Source of the DNA: Ardenticatenales bacterium
Lineage (GTDB): Bacteria; Chloroflexota; Anaerolineae; Promineifilales; Promineifilaceae
Reading direction: 5' to 3'
Length of the DNA stretch: 27,343 bases
NCBI GenBank assembly: GCA_020634575.1
Contig: JACKBM010000070.1
Location: 1 to 27,343, forward strand
Shown piece after piece: positions 6,462-14,454 of the stretch. Numbering within the stretch: position 1 is the stretch's first letter; every line of letters starts with the position of its first letter. Position numbers and translations under genes: made by a program. The notes beneath the pieces were generated by a model. That model was not told the DNA's origin and did not search any database. It worked only from the letters and a program-made list of their open reading frames with translations.

Positions 6462-8624
6462 TTACGGAACTGTACAGCCGCCATTCGGGAACAAATCCGG
6501 CCGCGAATCGGGGCTGAATGAGATGTCCAGGGCGTAGGTCCGGCTGCCGGAATCGACAATCTGAATCCGGCCGGTCCAGCCCGAGCAGCGGTCACGCATG
6601 AAATTGAAGACCGCCCGCCCATTGCCATCCACCGGCACGGGCACATCCCCATTAACTGTACTGGTCGCAAAGACCGAGTAGGGCGGCCCATCACCACCGT
6701 ACGGCACAATCTGCATCGTACAGAGGTAGTCGCGGCTGCCGACATATTCGCAGCTGAGGACTTGCCAGGCAAAATTCAGCGCCTCAACCGGTTCTTCGGT
6801 CACATCAGGCGTGGGGCTGGCTGGCGCCGCTGTCGGGGTGCTGGTCGCCCGGATGAAAACCCGCACAATAATCTCAAACGGATCGCCGATTTCGGTCCCA
6901 TCCGGGCCGCTGAGCTGCCAGGTTGAGGGGTAGTTCCCGGGCGGGCCGGGCAGGCCGGCGGTGGTGCTGAGCAGGATGGTTTCGTCGACCGGCAGATCAT
7001 CTTCCAGCGTCATTGCTTCGGCATCACCCAGGTCGCTGCCGCCGCTGTTGGCGAGGGTGGAACCGGCCGGCAACGGGCAGCTACCCGTATTTTCAATCTC
7101 AAATCGCAGCGGGAAACTGGTCACATCTTCAAAAGCACCTGTGTTGCCCACATTGTTGTAGGTGTACCAACGCACCAACCGGACATCGTACGCACAACCC
7201 TCCAGAGCAATCGCCGTCAGATCGGGCGTCTCGGAGGGTGTGGGCGTCCGGCTTGGCGTTGCCGTGGCTGTGGCCGTTGACGTCTCTGGCTGCGGCGTGC
7301 GCGTCGGCCGTGCTTCAGCGGTCTCCGTCAATTCTGCATTGATGGTGGCAGCGTTGAGTACGCCACTACCAGCCTCGGTCTCCACTTCCTCTGGAGTGGC
7401 GGATGGCGTGGTCGTCGCTGCGACCAGGGCAGCATTAGTTGGCGTCGGCGAGCCAGCCAGCATATCCGGCAGGAAAATGGCCGCGGCAATACCACCCACA
7501 ATCAGCAGCAAGAGCAGCGCCCCGCCGCCGGCAAATAACCATTTGCGGCCTGAGCCGCCGCTGGCTTCGGCCTGCCGCTCTGGCGCCGCCACCACCTGCG
7601 TTCTGTCCAACCGGGGCTGGGCGATCTGGGTCGCCTGATGGCCGGCCACTTGCGTTGCTTCCGCAGCACCTGCCAGACGGGTGGCCTCCACCGGCAACGG
7701 CGTCGTATCCGGGCGGGCGGGTGGCGGCGTGGGCCGGTCCTGCAATAGCGCAGCGGGCAGCGCCCCCGTTAAATCAGCCGCATTGGAATTCCGCACCGCC
7801 GCACGCAGGTCACGCGCCATATCATGGGCCGTCTGGTAGCGGTCATCAGGGTTCTTGGCCATCGCTTTGATGATGACCTCGCGAATCCCGGCCGGCAGCA
7901 CGGTATTAAAATCGCTGGGATTGGGGACCGGCTCATTGACATGTTTCATGACAATGCCCAGCGGGGTGTCCGCGTCATAGGGCATCCGGCCGGTCGCCAT
8001 CTGGAAAAAGAGGACGCCCAGGGCGTAAATGTCGCTGCGCAAGTCACCCGGCTTACCGAGCCCCTGCTCCGGCGACATATAGGCCGGCGTCCCGATCATG
8101 GAACCCGTTGCCGTATGCGACGGGCCGCTAACCATTTTAGCAATGCCGAAGTCAGTCAAAATGGCGGCATCACGTTCATTGATGATGATGTTGGCCGGTT
8201 TGATGTCCCGATGGAACATCCCCCGACTGTGCGCGTAGGCCAGGGCGTCCGCAATTTCAAGGGTGTAGCGAATTGCCGCTTGCAAAGGCAGCCGCTCGCC
8301 CTTGTTGGCCATCGCCTCCAGCTTCTCCTTCAGCGTCCCCTGGCTGACATACTCCATGACGATGTAATAGTTGTCATCGATGATGTCGAAATCATACACC
8401 CCGACGATATTGGGGTGGTTCAGGGAGGCCATCGCCCGGGCTTCACGTTCAAAACGGCGTAAAAAGTCCGGCTCAGACGCCAGGAAAGAGTGCATAATCT
8501 TGATAGCGACAAAGCGTTCAAGATTCTCCTGGTACCCCTTGTAGACTTCGGCCATACCGCCGCGCCCGAGTAGTTCCAGGATCTTATATTTGCCTATGGT
8601 CTGGCCGACTTTTGAGCCATTCAT
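6462..8624 (-). CDS. Transmembrane Ser/Thr protein kinase with NBR1-type Ig-like ectodomain
   Basis: This is a 720-residue receptor kinase. Residues 12-275 form a PknB-type kinase domain: Gly-rich loop GRGGMAEV (20-27), ATP lysine Lys42 in VAIK, catalytic HRD 138-140, DFG 158-160, and the activation segment ending in GTPAYMSPEQ (178-187). All catalytic residues are present. A proline/threonine-rich linker follows (about 295-360), then one membrane helix at 362-386 and a Thr/Pro-rich outer linker. Residues 472-592 match the NBR1 Ig-like fold (FEIENTGSCPLPAG, later WQLSGPDGTEIGDPFE). A last cysteine-containing β-domain (615-720; Cys625, 635, 680, 717) is unknown. Members of this family sense outside signals and phosphorylate cytoplasmic proteins. 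The gene is 11 nt downstream of a 143-aa unknown gene on the same strand, a likely partner or substrate. There is no PASTA repeat, so a muropeptide ligand is not suggested. Confidence 0.92.
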   Translation of the reverse strand: MNGSKVGQTIGKYKILELLGRGGMAEVYKGYQENLERFVAIKIMHSFLASEPDFLRRFEREARAMASLNHPNIVGVYDFDIIDDNYYIVMEYVSQGTLKEKLEAMANKGERLPLQAAIRYTLEIADALAYAHSRGMFHRDIKPANIIINERDAAILTDFGIAKMVSGPSHTATGSMIGTPAYMSPEQGLGKPGDLRSDIYALGVLFFQMATGRMPYDADTPLGIVMKHVNEPVPNPSDFNTVLPAGIREVIIKAMAKNPDDRYQTAHDMARDLRAAVRNSNAADLTGALPAALLQDRPTPPPARPDTTPLPVEATRLAGAAEATQVAGHQATQIAQPRLDRTQVVAAPERQAEASGGSGRKWLFAGGGALLLLLIVGGIAAAIFLPDMLAGSPTPTNAALVAATTTPSATPEEVETEAGSGVLNAATINAELTETAEARPTRTPQPETSTATATATPSRTPTPSETPDLTAIALEGCAYDVRLVRWYTYNNVGNTGAFEDVTSFPLRFEIENTGSCPLPAGSTLANSGGSDLGDAEAMTLEDDLPVDETILLSTTAGLPGPPGNYPSTWQLSGPDGTEIGDPFEIIVRVFIRATSTPTAAPASPTPDVTEEPVEALNFAWQVLSCEYVGSRDYLCTMQIVPYGGDGPPYSVFATSTVNGDVPVPVDGNGRAVFNFMRDRCSGWTGRIQIVDSGSRTYALDISFSPDSRPDLFPNGGCTVP

Positions 8625-8635
8625 TTGTGTGTCCG

Positions 8636-9067
8636 TTATTCGCTGAGATGTTCGCCGGGCCGGGTCACATCAATCTGTATTGTGCGGCTGTCGACTGCCA
8701 TGCGTTGCCGTGGCAAGGGCTGGGGCTCATCCGGCGAGGCCGGCTCCGTGGGCTCCCCAGCAGCGAAAACATTGTAATACAACTCGACTTTAGCGGTATA
8801 GAGTTCGGTAGGCTCTTGGTCCCTTAAATGCATGGTCATCGAAAAATTGGTCTGCAAAACTTCGATAACCGACAGCGACGCCGCCAGTTCACCCTGCGCA
8901 TTGTGCAGCCAGACCTCAACAGAAGGTCGCTGCAGAAAGGGCAGCAGATCAAAACCAACGGAAATGCGGCGCCCACCCTCGTGAACGTAAAATCCTACTT
9001 GCTTGAATCGGACCTCTTCTGGTGGTTTGGGGGTTTGTAAAGGGTCGTCAAAAAAATCTATCCGCAT
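8636..9067 (-). CDS. Uncharacterised 143-residue cytoplasmic protein upstream of the kinase
   Basis: I do not recognise the family. The protein has no signal peptide or membrane helix. Residues 15-100 alternate hydrophobic and polar residues in strands (VRFKQVGFYV, RRISVGFDL, SVEVWLHN, ELAASLSVIEVL, FSMTMHL, AKVELYYNVF), which suggests a β-sandwich. The last third is Pro/Glu-rich (EPTEPASPDEPQPLP) and probably disordered. The start has no SD but lies exactly 6 nt after a perfect TATAAT box, so the message is probably leaderless. It is the first gene of a unit with the kinase gene (11-nt gap), so a role in kinase signalling is possible but unproven. Confidence 0.7.
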   Translation of the reverse strand: MRIDFFDDPLQTPKPPEEVRFKQVGFYVHEGGRRISVGFDLLPFLQRPSVEVWLHNAQGELAASLSVIEVLQTNFSMTMHLRDQEPTELYTAKVELYYNVFAAGEPTEPASPDEPQPLPRQRMAVDSRTIQIDVTRPGEHLSE

Positions 9068-9073
9068 GATCGC

Positions 9074-9103
9074 ATTATATCCCGACCGGAGAGGGAATCA
9101 CAA
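9074..9103 (-). promoter_or_regulatory. Promoter giving a leaderless mRNA for the 143-aa gene
   Basis: On the minus strand TTGTGA (9098-9103) is followed after 18 bp by a perfect TATAAT (9074-9079). Only six bases (GCGATC) separate it from the ATG, so the predicted transcription start falls on or next to the start codon. No SD could fit in between. Confidence 0.75.
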
Positions 9104-9107
9104 TGAA

Positions 9108-10433
9108 TCATGTGTGAAAAGATTTGCGCTCCAGCCGGGCGTGCCGATGGCGCAATTCATCTTCCAGCAGCTCGATCTGGCGCCAGTTTTCGGGTGTGGG
9201 CGGCTGCGGGCGCATCTGGCCGACGATCTCCAGGGCCTGCTCCGTCCAGTAGATAGCCTCGCCCCAATCGCGCCGTTGCCACTCATAATATTTAGCCAAT
9301 TCCAGATGGCCCAGGACAGAATCGAGGCTGGTGACGGCGATCTGTTGCCAATATTTGACGGCTTCGTCGGACCGGCCGGTCCGCTTCAGCAAATAAGCCA
9401 GCTCCTGCACCAGCTCCTGGTAAAGCGCCAACGGCATCTCCCCGGCAAGCGCCTGGCGCAGCATGGTCTCCGCTTCGTCATATTCCTGGCGCCGGATATG
9501 CCAGCGGGCCAGACTGAGGAGATCGTCAGGCTCGGCCACAGCGGCCGGTTCAGCCAGCAGCTGGGCCAGGTTGGCCGCGACCGTCACCATCGACAGGATA
9601 TCCTGTTCGTTGTGGTAAAAGACCCGCACCAGCTCCCGGCCATCGCCATGGCGCAGAAAATCATGGTACATCTGCGGGATCAACATGCCCGGTACATCTT
9701 CTTGCGTGCGCTGAATGCCCAGCAGGTTGCGCTCCAGCGCCCCCAACGCCACCGAACCCAACCGCCGCCGCCAGACCCGCCGCGCCGGCAGGAGTAGATC
9801 CAGGTGAGGCAGATCGAACAGATCGCTGAACATCCGGTTCATGATGAAACGGTTGTCCAGCAGCGGCAGGTCAAACGTGCGCCCGTTGAAGGAGACCAGC
9901 GCCGCTCGAGAGGCGGCCAGTTCATGCAACATCTGCAGCATGGCCGCTTCCTCGCCATGGTCGCGCAGGAAATATTGGCGCACCACGAAGGCATCACCTT
10001 CAAAAAAGCCAACGCCAACCATAAAGGCGATGGTGCCAACGCCCCAGAGGCCCGTTGTCTCCGTGTCGATGAACAGGGCTTGCCGGTAATCAAAGTCGAT
10101 GGCGGCGTCTTCGGGGTGGAAGAGGTGGGCGTGACCGGCCGGTTGCCAGCCCAGCAACGCCTGCAGGGGTAGCCCACCGTGCAGGTGGGCCAGCGGGTAG
10201 ACCCGGTCCCAGACCAGGCAACTGCCCCGCTCATTACTGACCTCAGCGGAGCCAGGCAATAGCTTTTCGATGGGCGGAGGCGGGCCGTCATCTGGCAGCA
10301 GCGGCGGCCGATCAACAGGCTGACTGAGCCGGTCCCGACCGGGAATTTGCACCGGGGTCTCCGGCGCCTTCAGGTTGCGGGCGCCCTTGACCACCCCCAA
10401 ACGTTTCAACCGCCGCCGTGCCTCATCTTCCAT
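9108..10433 (-). CDS. YprB-like RNase H-fold exonuclease with C-terminal TPR-like helices
   Basis: This is a 441-residue protein. Residues 115-290 carry the DEDDh exonuclease motifs: Exo I FIDTETTGL with Asp123 and Glu125, Exo II SFNGRTFDLPLLDNRF with Asp188, and Exo III YHNEQDILSM with His274 and Asp278. All metal-binding acids are present, so a 3'-5' exonuclease on DNA or RNA is expected. The layout fits the YprB 'RNase H-like' family. Residues 1-60 are basic then Pro-rich. Residues 300-410 contain helical hairpins of TPR type (DLLSLARWHIRRQEYDEAETMLRQAL; later LGHLELAKYYEWQRRDWGEAIYWTEQAL), probably for partner binding. The start has no SD beyond AGGGG; a TAGAAT box lies 6 nt upstream. It is transcribed divergently from the SARP regulator, across the palindrome array. 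Confidence 0.85.
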   Translation of the reverse strand: MEDEARRRLKRLGVVKGARNLKAPETPVQIPGRDRLSQPVDRPPLLPDDGPPPPIEKLLPGSAEVSNERGSCLVWDRVYPLAHLHGGLPLQALLGWQPAGHAHLFHPEDAAIDFDYRQALFIDTETTGLWGVGTIAFMVGVGFFEGDAFVVRQYFLRDHGEEAAMLQMLHELAASRAALVSFNGRTFDLPLLDNRFIMNRMFSDLFDLPHLDLLLPARRVWRRRLGSVALGALERNLLGIQRTQEDVPGMLIPQMYHDFLRHGDGRELVRVFYHNEQDILSMVTVAANLAQLLAEPAAVAEPDDLLSLARWHIRRQEYDEAETMLRQALAGEMPLALYQELVQELAYLLKRTGRSDEAVKYWQQIAVTSLDSVLGHLELAKYYEWQRRDWGEAIYWTEQALEIVGQMRPQPPTPENWRQIELLEDELRHRHARLERKSFHT

Positions 10434-10439
10434 ACCCCT

Positions 10440-10445
10440 ATTCTA
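10440..10445 (-). promoter_or_regulatory. -10 box candidate, six bases before the exonuclease ATG
   Basis: TAGAAT on the minus strand is followed by AGGGGT and then the ATG. The spacing equals that at 9074 and 15658 and would give a leaderless message. No good -35 box is seen at 16-18 bp; one of the 13-bp palindromes (10452-10464) lies there instead. Confidence 0.45.
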
Positions 10446-10451
10446 GCAACC

Positions 10452-10517
10452 AACCCGACGGGTTGCCCAACCTGTCAGGTTCCCCTAACCTGACAGGTCC
10501 CCCCAACCTGACAGGTT
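10452..10517. repeat. Array of four 13-bp palindromes between divergent genes
   Basis: Units are AACCCGACGGGTT (10452-10464), AACCTGTCAGGTT (10469-10481), AACCTGACAGGTC (10487-10499) and AACCTGACAGGTT (10505-10517). Starts are 17, 18 and 18 bp apart. Each is an inverted repeat around one central base; the third has one mismatch. Spacers are C/T-rich. The array ends 5 bp before the -35 area of the SARP gene and overlaps the expected -35 area of the exonuclease gene, so it could be a cluster of operators. The same sequence could also be a dispersed genomic repeat. No further copies occur in the window. Confidence 0.85.
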
Positions 10518-10522
10518 GGCGG

Positions 10523-10551
10523 TTTTGTCTGGCCTCACTTTTGCCTATAAT
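10523..10551 (+). promoter_or_regulatory. Promoter of the SARP/STAND regulator
   Basis: A perfect TATAAT lies at 10546-10551. The best -35 match is TTGTCT at 10525-10530 (15-bp spacer, short) or the T-rich TTTTGT at 10523 (17-bp spacer). The leader to the ATG at 10599 would be about 40 nt. A poor -35 next to an array of palindromes is what an activator-dependent promoter looks like, but that is inference. Confidence 0.6.
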
Positions 10552-10598
10552 GACCGGATAACACCACCGGCAAACAGTAGCGGGCAAGACCAACCACC

Positions 10599-13500
10599 AT
10601 GGGCAATAACCAGCCGGACGCCGCGGCGCCAACCTTGCATATCACGTTGTTCAATGGCCTGGCCTTGCGCGAGGCAGGTCAGTTGCTGCCGCTGACCCAC
10701 CCGCAGGCGCAGCGGTTGCTGGCCTTTTTGCTGTTGCAGCCACCGGCCGGTTGCTCTCGCCAGGAAATCGTCACCCGAATTTGGCCAGACCAGGAGCCGG
10801 CGCAGGCGCGTCGTACCCTCTCTGAAGCGCTTTACCGGCTGCGCCAGGCCATGGGTGAAGGCTGGCTGGCTGTGGAAAATGACTTCCTCGCTTTGCCCCC
10901 CTCACCTGGCCTGCAAGTTGACTACTGGCAGTTTCAGGCGGCGGCTGAAAGCCAGGATCTCGCCGCCTGGCAGGCAGCCGTCCGCCTTTACACAGGCGAC
11001 CTGCTGCCGGAACTCGACTACGAATGGGCCCTGCTGGCGCGGGAATCAGGCCGTGAGCGCTATCTCCATCTCCTGGCTGAACTCGCCTGGCATGAAGAGG
11101 GCAATCGCAACCTGCGCGCCGCGACTAACTATTATCAGAAGCTGCTGTTGCAAAGCCCGCTGCGTGAGGATGCCGCCCGTGGTCTGATGCGCACCCTGGC
11201 CCGCGCCGGCCGCCCCGCCGACGCCCAACAAGTCTACGACGACATCCACGCCGCCCTGGCCGAGGCGCTGCAAATTGCCCCCACCGCCGCCACCACGCGC
11301 CTGGCCCAGCAGATTCGCGAGGAAGCCTCGCTCTTTACGGAGGTCGCTGGCGACGAGCTGCCCCTACTCGGCCGGCGGCGTGAGCGGCAGCAGCTGCTGG
11401 CGCTGCTCAATGAAGCGGCTCGCGGCGAGGGCGGCCTGGCTGTGATTCTGGCTGAAGCCGGTCTGGGCAAATCCCGCCTGCTCAGCCATCTGGCTGAAGC
11501 CGCCCGCTGGCGGGGTTGGCACATTTACCAGCACAAAGCGGAAGCGATGCTGCCGCCCAACCCGTACGAACCGTTCCTGACAGCCCTGCTCAATGGCTTC
11601 CGCGGCGCCCGGCGCGAGCTGCTGGCCGAGCTGGTCAACAGCCACACCCTCAACATCGTGGCCCAACTTACCCCGGCGCTGGCCGATTGGCGGCGGCCCG
11701 CCCTGCCCGAACCAGCCAACTACAGCCCTGAGGACATCGCCGCCGCGCTCATCACCTTCACCCTGGAGCTGGCGGCTCTGGGCCCCACGCTGATCCTGCT
11801 GGACGACGTCCAATGGGCGCATCCGCTCTTCTGGCAGCTGCTCGACAGGCTCCTGCCGCAGCTGGCGGACCAACAGCTACTGGTTGTTCTGGCGGGACGG
11901 GGGGAAGCGCTGCAGGACGGCCCGCCATGGGAGCAGTTAGCTGCCTGGGAAGCGGCCGGCGCCTGGCTGCTGCCGCTGGCACCGCTGGGCGGAGGCGAGG
12001 TAGCTGAACTGGCGACTGCGTTTGGCCGCCAGCTCACGATTGACCAGGAACAGGAGTTGATGCGCCTCTCTGCCGGCAACCCGCTGCTGGCTCTGAACTG
12101 GCTGAGCCAACCGGCCGGATCCGACCTCCCCCAAAACAGCGACCTCGAACAACTCCTCCTGGCCCGCCTGGCGCCGCTCTCACCCCCCGCCCGGCTCGCT
12201 CTACAGGCGGCCTCTATCCTGGGTTATCGCTTCGCCTTTGACCAATGGCAGCAGCTTTTCCGTACATTTCCTGTCAGCGAATTACCCCATCTGCTGGTTG
12301 AGCTGGAAGCGCCACGGCTGATCCATGCCGAGGCCGAGAGCTACCGCTTCGACCATGACACCCTGCGCAGCACCATCTACCGGCAGATCCCCCCTGAACG
12401 GCGGCGGCAGCTACATCGCCAACTACTGAGCATCCTGCCGGAGCGGACAACGCCGGCCGCGCTTTTTGTTTACCACGCCCAGCAATCCGGCGATGAGACG
12501 CTTCTGGCCCATCATGCAGCGCGTGCCGGTCAGGAAGCGGCCCATCAATACCAGTACCGCGAAGCGGTGCGGCTGCTGACCATCGCCCTCGACGGGACGG
12601 CTGAAACTGAGGCGGCCAGACAGTTTGACCTCCTGAACAGCCGGGCCCAGGCCAATGGTATCCTTGGTGAACGTGAAGCCCAGCGGGCTGACCTGGAAAC
12701 GATGGCTGAACTGGCTGCAGAACCGGCCCAGCAGATTTCGGCGCAGCGGGAACTGGCTATCTATTATGGGGCGACCGGCGCCATGGAAGAGGCCGAAAGC
12801 ACCGCGCGTGCCGGCCTGGCGCTCGCCCGTGAGCATCAGCAAGCCGCCGCCACCGCCCAGCTCGCCGCTGACCTGGCCAGCACGCTGCGCATCCGCGGCG
12901 CCTATGCCGAGGCGGACACCTTGCTGCGGGAGGCACGCGACTTTTACGAGACAACCGGTGACCAGCTCGGCTACGCCTGGACGACTGATAAGCTGGGCGG
13001 CATCGCCTGGGTGACCGGCCGGTACGACCAGGCTGTCCAATTCCACCAACAGGCCGCCACCATGTTCAAAGAAGCCGGCGAGCAATACCAGGCGGCCATG
13101 GCCCTGAACAATCTCGGCAGCGCTTGCTGGAGCGCCGGCGACTATGAGGCCGCCCGGGCCGCCCTGACCGAAGCGCTGGCTATCAATCGGCTTATCGGCC
13201 ACCGGCGCGGCGAGGCGGACAACCTGGACAATATCGGCGGGCTGCACTGGATCATGGCGGACTATCCCGCCGCCATCGACCATTATCAGCAGGCGCTGGC
13301 GATCCGGCGGGCGATCAACGACCCCTGGGGCATCTCCATTTCCCTGGGCAATCTGGGCGGGACCGAGCGATTATGTGACCGGCCGGCAGCTGCCCTGGTC
13401 CTGTTGGATGAGGCCCTGACCATCAACCGGGAGATGTCGCGGCGACCGGGCATCGGTTATAACCAGCTCAATCGCGGCTTTGCCCTGCTGGCTCTGGGCC

Positions 13501-14153
13501 GGCTGCCAGAGGCGCGTGAGGCTTTTGCTGAAGCAGAACAGATCTGGCAGGCGCCGGAACGGAAGGCCCAGCTGGCGGAAATCCGGGTGGGCTGGCTGCA
13601 ACTGGCCGTCGCCGCTGACGATAAACCAGCCGTGCGCCAGGCGCTTGCCGACCTTGTCGCCATCCTGCCGGACGAGGGCAGCCAATCGTTGGGGCGCGCC
13701 CAGCTACACCAGACGATCTTCCTGGGCCGGCAATTTCTGAGCCAGGCAGACGGGGCAACAGAAGCACTGGGGCAAGCCTATCTGGCGCTGGAGCAGGCCT
13801 GCGCCACCTTACCGGCCGGTTTTCGCGAGCGGCACCCGCTCGCCCGCCAGATCCTGGCTGCTCGCACTGAACATTGCCAGCGGCAGCCCGCCCGCCTGGT
13901 CCGGTTGGAAACTCCCCTCAGTGGCCCGCGTAACGATGGAGATTTCATCGACATCGTCTGGACAATCAACGCGCCGGAAGATCTGTTGGCCGGTAACAAA
14001 TCCGCCCAGCGCCAGCAGGTATTGCAGCGCTTGCTTCGTGAGGCGGAAAGCCAGTCCGCCCGCCCCACCGCCGCTGATCTGGCTGATGCCCTGGGCGTCA
14101 GCCGGCGCACGGTTCTGCGCGATTTAAAGGAATTGTCACTCAACCTCGCCTGA
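10599..14153 (+). CDS. SARP-type transcriptional regulator with STAND ATPase, TPR repeats and C-terminal HTH
   Basis: This is a 1184-residue protein. Residues 13-105 form an OmpR-like winged helix (SRQEIVTRIWPDQEPAQARRTL..LRQAMG) and 106-240 the bacterial transcriptional activation domain (VDYWQFQAAA, GLMRTLARAGRPADAQQVY), together the SARP/AfsR module. Residues 255-640 are an AAA/STAND ATPase with Walker A AEAGLGKS (285-292) and Walker B LILLDDVQ (398-405). About residues 620-1080 are TPR-type helical repeats (AMALNNLGSACWSAGDYEAARAAL and similar). Residues 1154-1184 are a second HTH (AADLADALGVSRRTVLRDLKEL) of the HTH_11/DeoR type, where relatives usually carry a LuxR HTH or nothing. Such proteins are activators that oligomerise on ATP when the TPR sensor is engaged. 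The likely target includes its own promoter and the two genes downstream. The SD is weak (GCGGGCAAGA). Confidence 0.9.
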   Translation: MGNNQPDAAAPTLHITLFNGLALREAGQLLPLTHPQAQRLLAFLLLQPPAGCSRQEIVTRIWPDQEPAQARRTLSEALYRLRQAMGEGWLAVENDFLALPPSPGLQVDYWQFQAAAESQDLAAWQAAVRLYTGDLLPELDYEWALLARESGRERYLHLLAELAWHEEGNRNLRAATNYYQKLLLQSPLREDAARGLMRTLARAGRPADAQQVYDDIHAALAEALQIAPTAATTRLAQQIREEASLFTEVAGDELPLLGRRRERQQLLALLNEAARGEGGLAVILAEAGLGKSRLLSHLAEAARWRGWHIYQHKAEAMLPPNPYEPFLTALLNGFRGARRELLAELVNSHTLNIVAQLTPALADWRRPALPEPANYSPEDIAAALITFTLELAALGPTLILLDDVQWAHPLFWQLLDRLLPQLADQQLLVVLAGRGEALQDGPPWEQLAAWEAAGAWLLPLAPLGGGEVAELATAFGRQLTIDQEQELMRLSAGNPLLALNWLSQPAGSDLPQNSDLEQLLLARLAPLSPPARLALQAASILGYRFAFDQWQQLFRTFPVSELPHLLVELEAPRLIHAEAESYRFDHDTLRSTIYRQIPPERRRQLHRQLLSILPERTTPAALFVYHAQQSGDETLLAHHAARAGQEAAHQYQYREAVRLLTIALDGTAETEAARQFDLLNSRAQANGILGEREAQRADLETMAELAAEPAQQISAQRELAIYYGATGAMEEAESTARAGLALAREHQQAAATAQLAADLASTLRIRGAYAEADTLLREARDFYETTGDQLGYAWTTDKLGGIAWVTGRYDQAVQFHQQAATMFKEAGEQYQAAMALNNLGSACWSAGDYEAARAALTEALAINRLIGHRRGEADNLDNIGGLHWIMADYPAAIDHYQQALAIRRAINDPWGISISLGNLGGTERLCDRPAAALVLLDEALTINREMSRRPGIGYNQLNRGFALLALGRLPEAREAFAEAEQIWQAPERKAQLAEIRVGWLQLAVAADDKPAVRQALADLVAILPDEGSQSLGRAQLHQTIFLGRQFLSQADGATEALGQAYLALEQACATLPAGFRERHPLARQILAARTEHCQRQPARLVRLETPLSGPRNDGDFIDIVWTINAPEDLLAGNKSAQRQQVLQRLLREAESQSARPTAADLADALGVSRRTVLRDLKELSLNLA

Positions 14154-14221
14154 TCCGCCCGCATAACGAGAGCTGTACGACAACCGGCCGGTAACCTCTC
14201 ACCCAATACGAGGTGAACCGG

Positions 14222-14452
14222 TTGATACAGCAGACACAACTCAGCCACCATGCATTCATCCTGAAACTCTGGCCGGAGCTGGATCCAGGTGCCGTCGATG
14301 GGCAGCCGCTCTGGCGCGGCTCCATCCAGCATGTCCATGGCCAGAAGATTCACTATTTCACCCATCTTGAGCAATTACCCGGGCTGCTCAGCCGTCTGCT
14401 GGCACCAACCGACGCTTCCGACACCGATTCAGCTGTTCACGGAGGATACTAA
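14222..14452 (+). CDS. Small uncharacterised protein (76 aa) between regulator and lipoprotein
   Basis: This is a short cytoplasmic protein with the pattern HHAFILKLWPEL, then PLWRGSIQHVHGQKIHYFTHLEQLPGLLSRLL. The features strand, WRG-turn, strand, HV.....YF, and amphipathic helix look like a compact β-β-β-α domain. I recall a similar 'F-v-v-R-l-W...WRG-i-xHV-xSG...yF' signature in short proteins of this bacterial group, but cannot confirm it here. A TTG start at 14222 is chosen because GAGGTG (14210-14215) precedes it by 6 nt; the in-frame GTG at 14213 has no SD. It ends 2 nt before the lipoprotein ATG and its last codons include that gene's SD (GGAGGA), so the two are coupled. An imperfect hairpin (14188-14221) would cover its SD. 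Confidence 0.6.
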   Translation: MIQQTQLSHHAFILKLWPELDPGAVDGQPLWRGSIQHVHGQKIHYFTHLEQLPGLLSRLLAPTDASDTDSAVHGGY

Positions 14453-14454
14453 CT

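Noticed and set aside
10452..10517. CRISPR-like array
   Set aside because: Unit period is 17-18 bp, the units are palindromes with short C/T spacers, and no cas genes are present. It is not CRISPR.
12423..13283. Open frame of 286 codons on the minus strand opposite the SARP regulator, and similar long antisense frames (3181-4002, 23613-24482)
   Set aside because: They mirror strongly supported genes on the other strand, have no ribosome binding site and give sequences without recognisable domains; GC-rich codon use creates such shadows.
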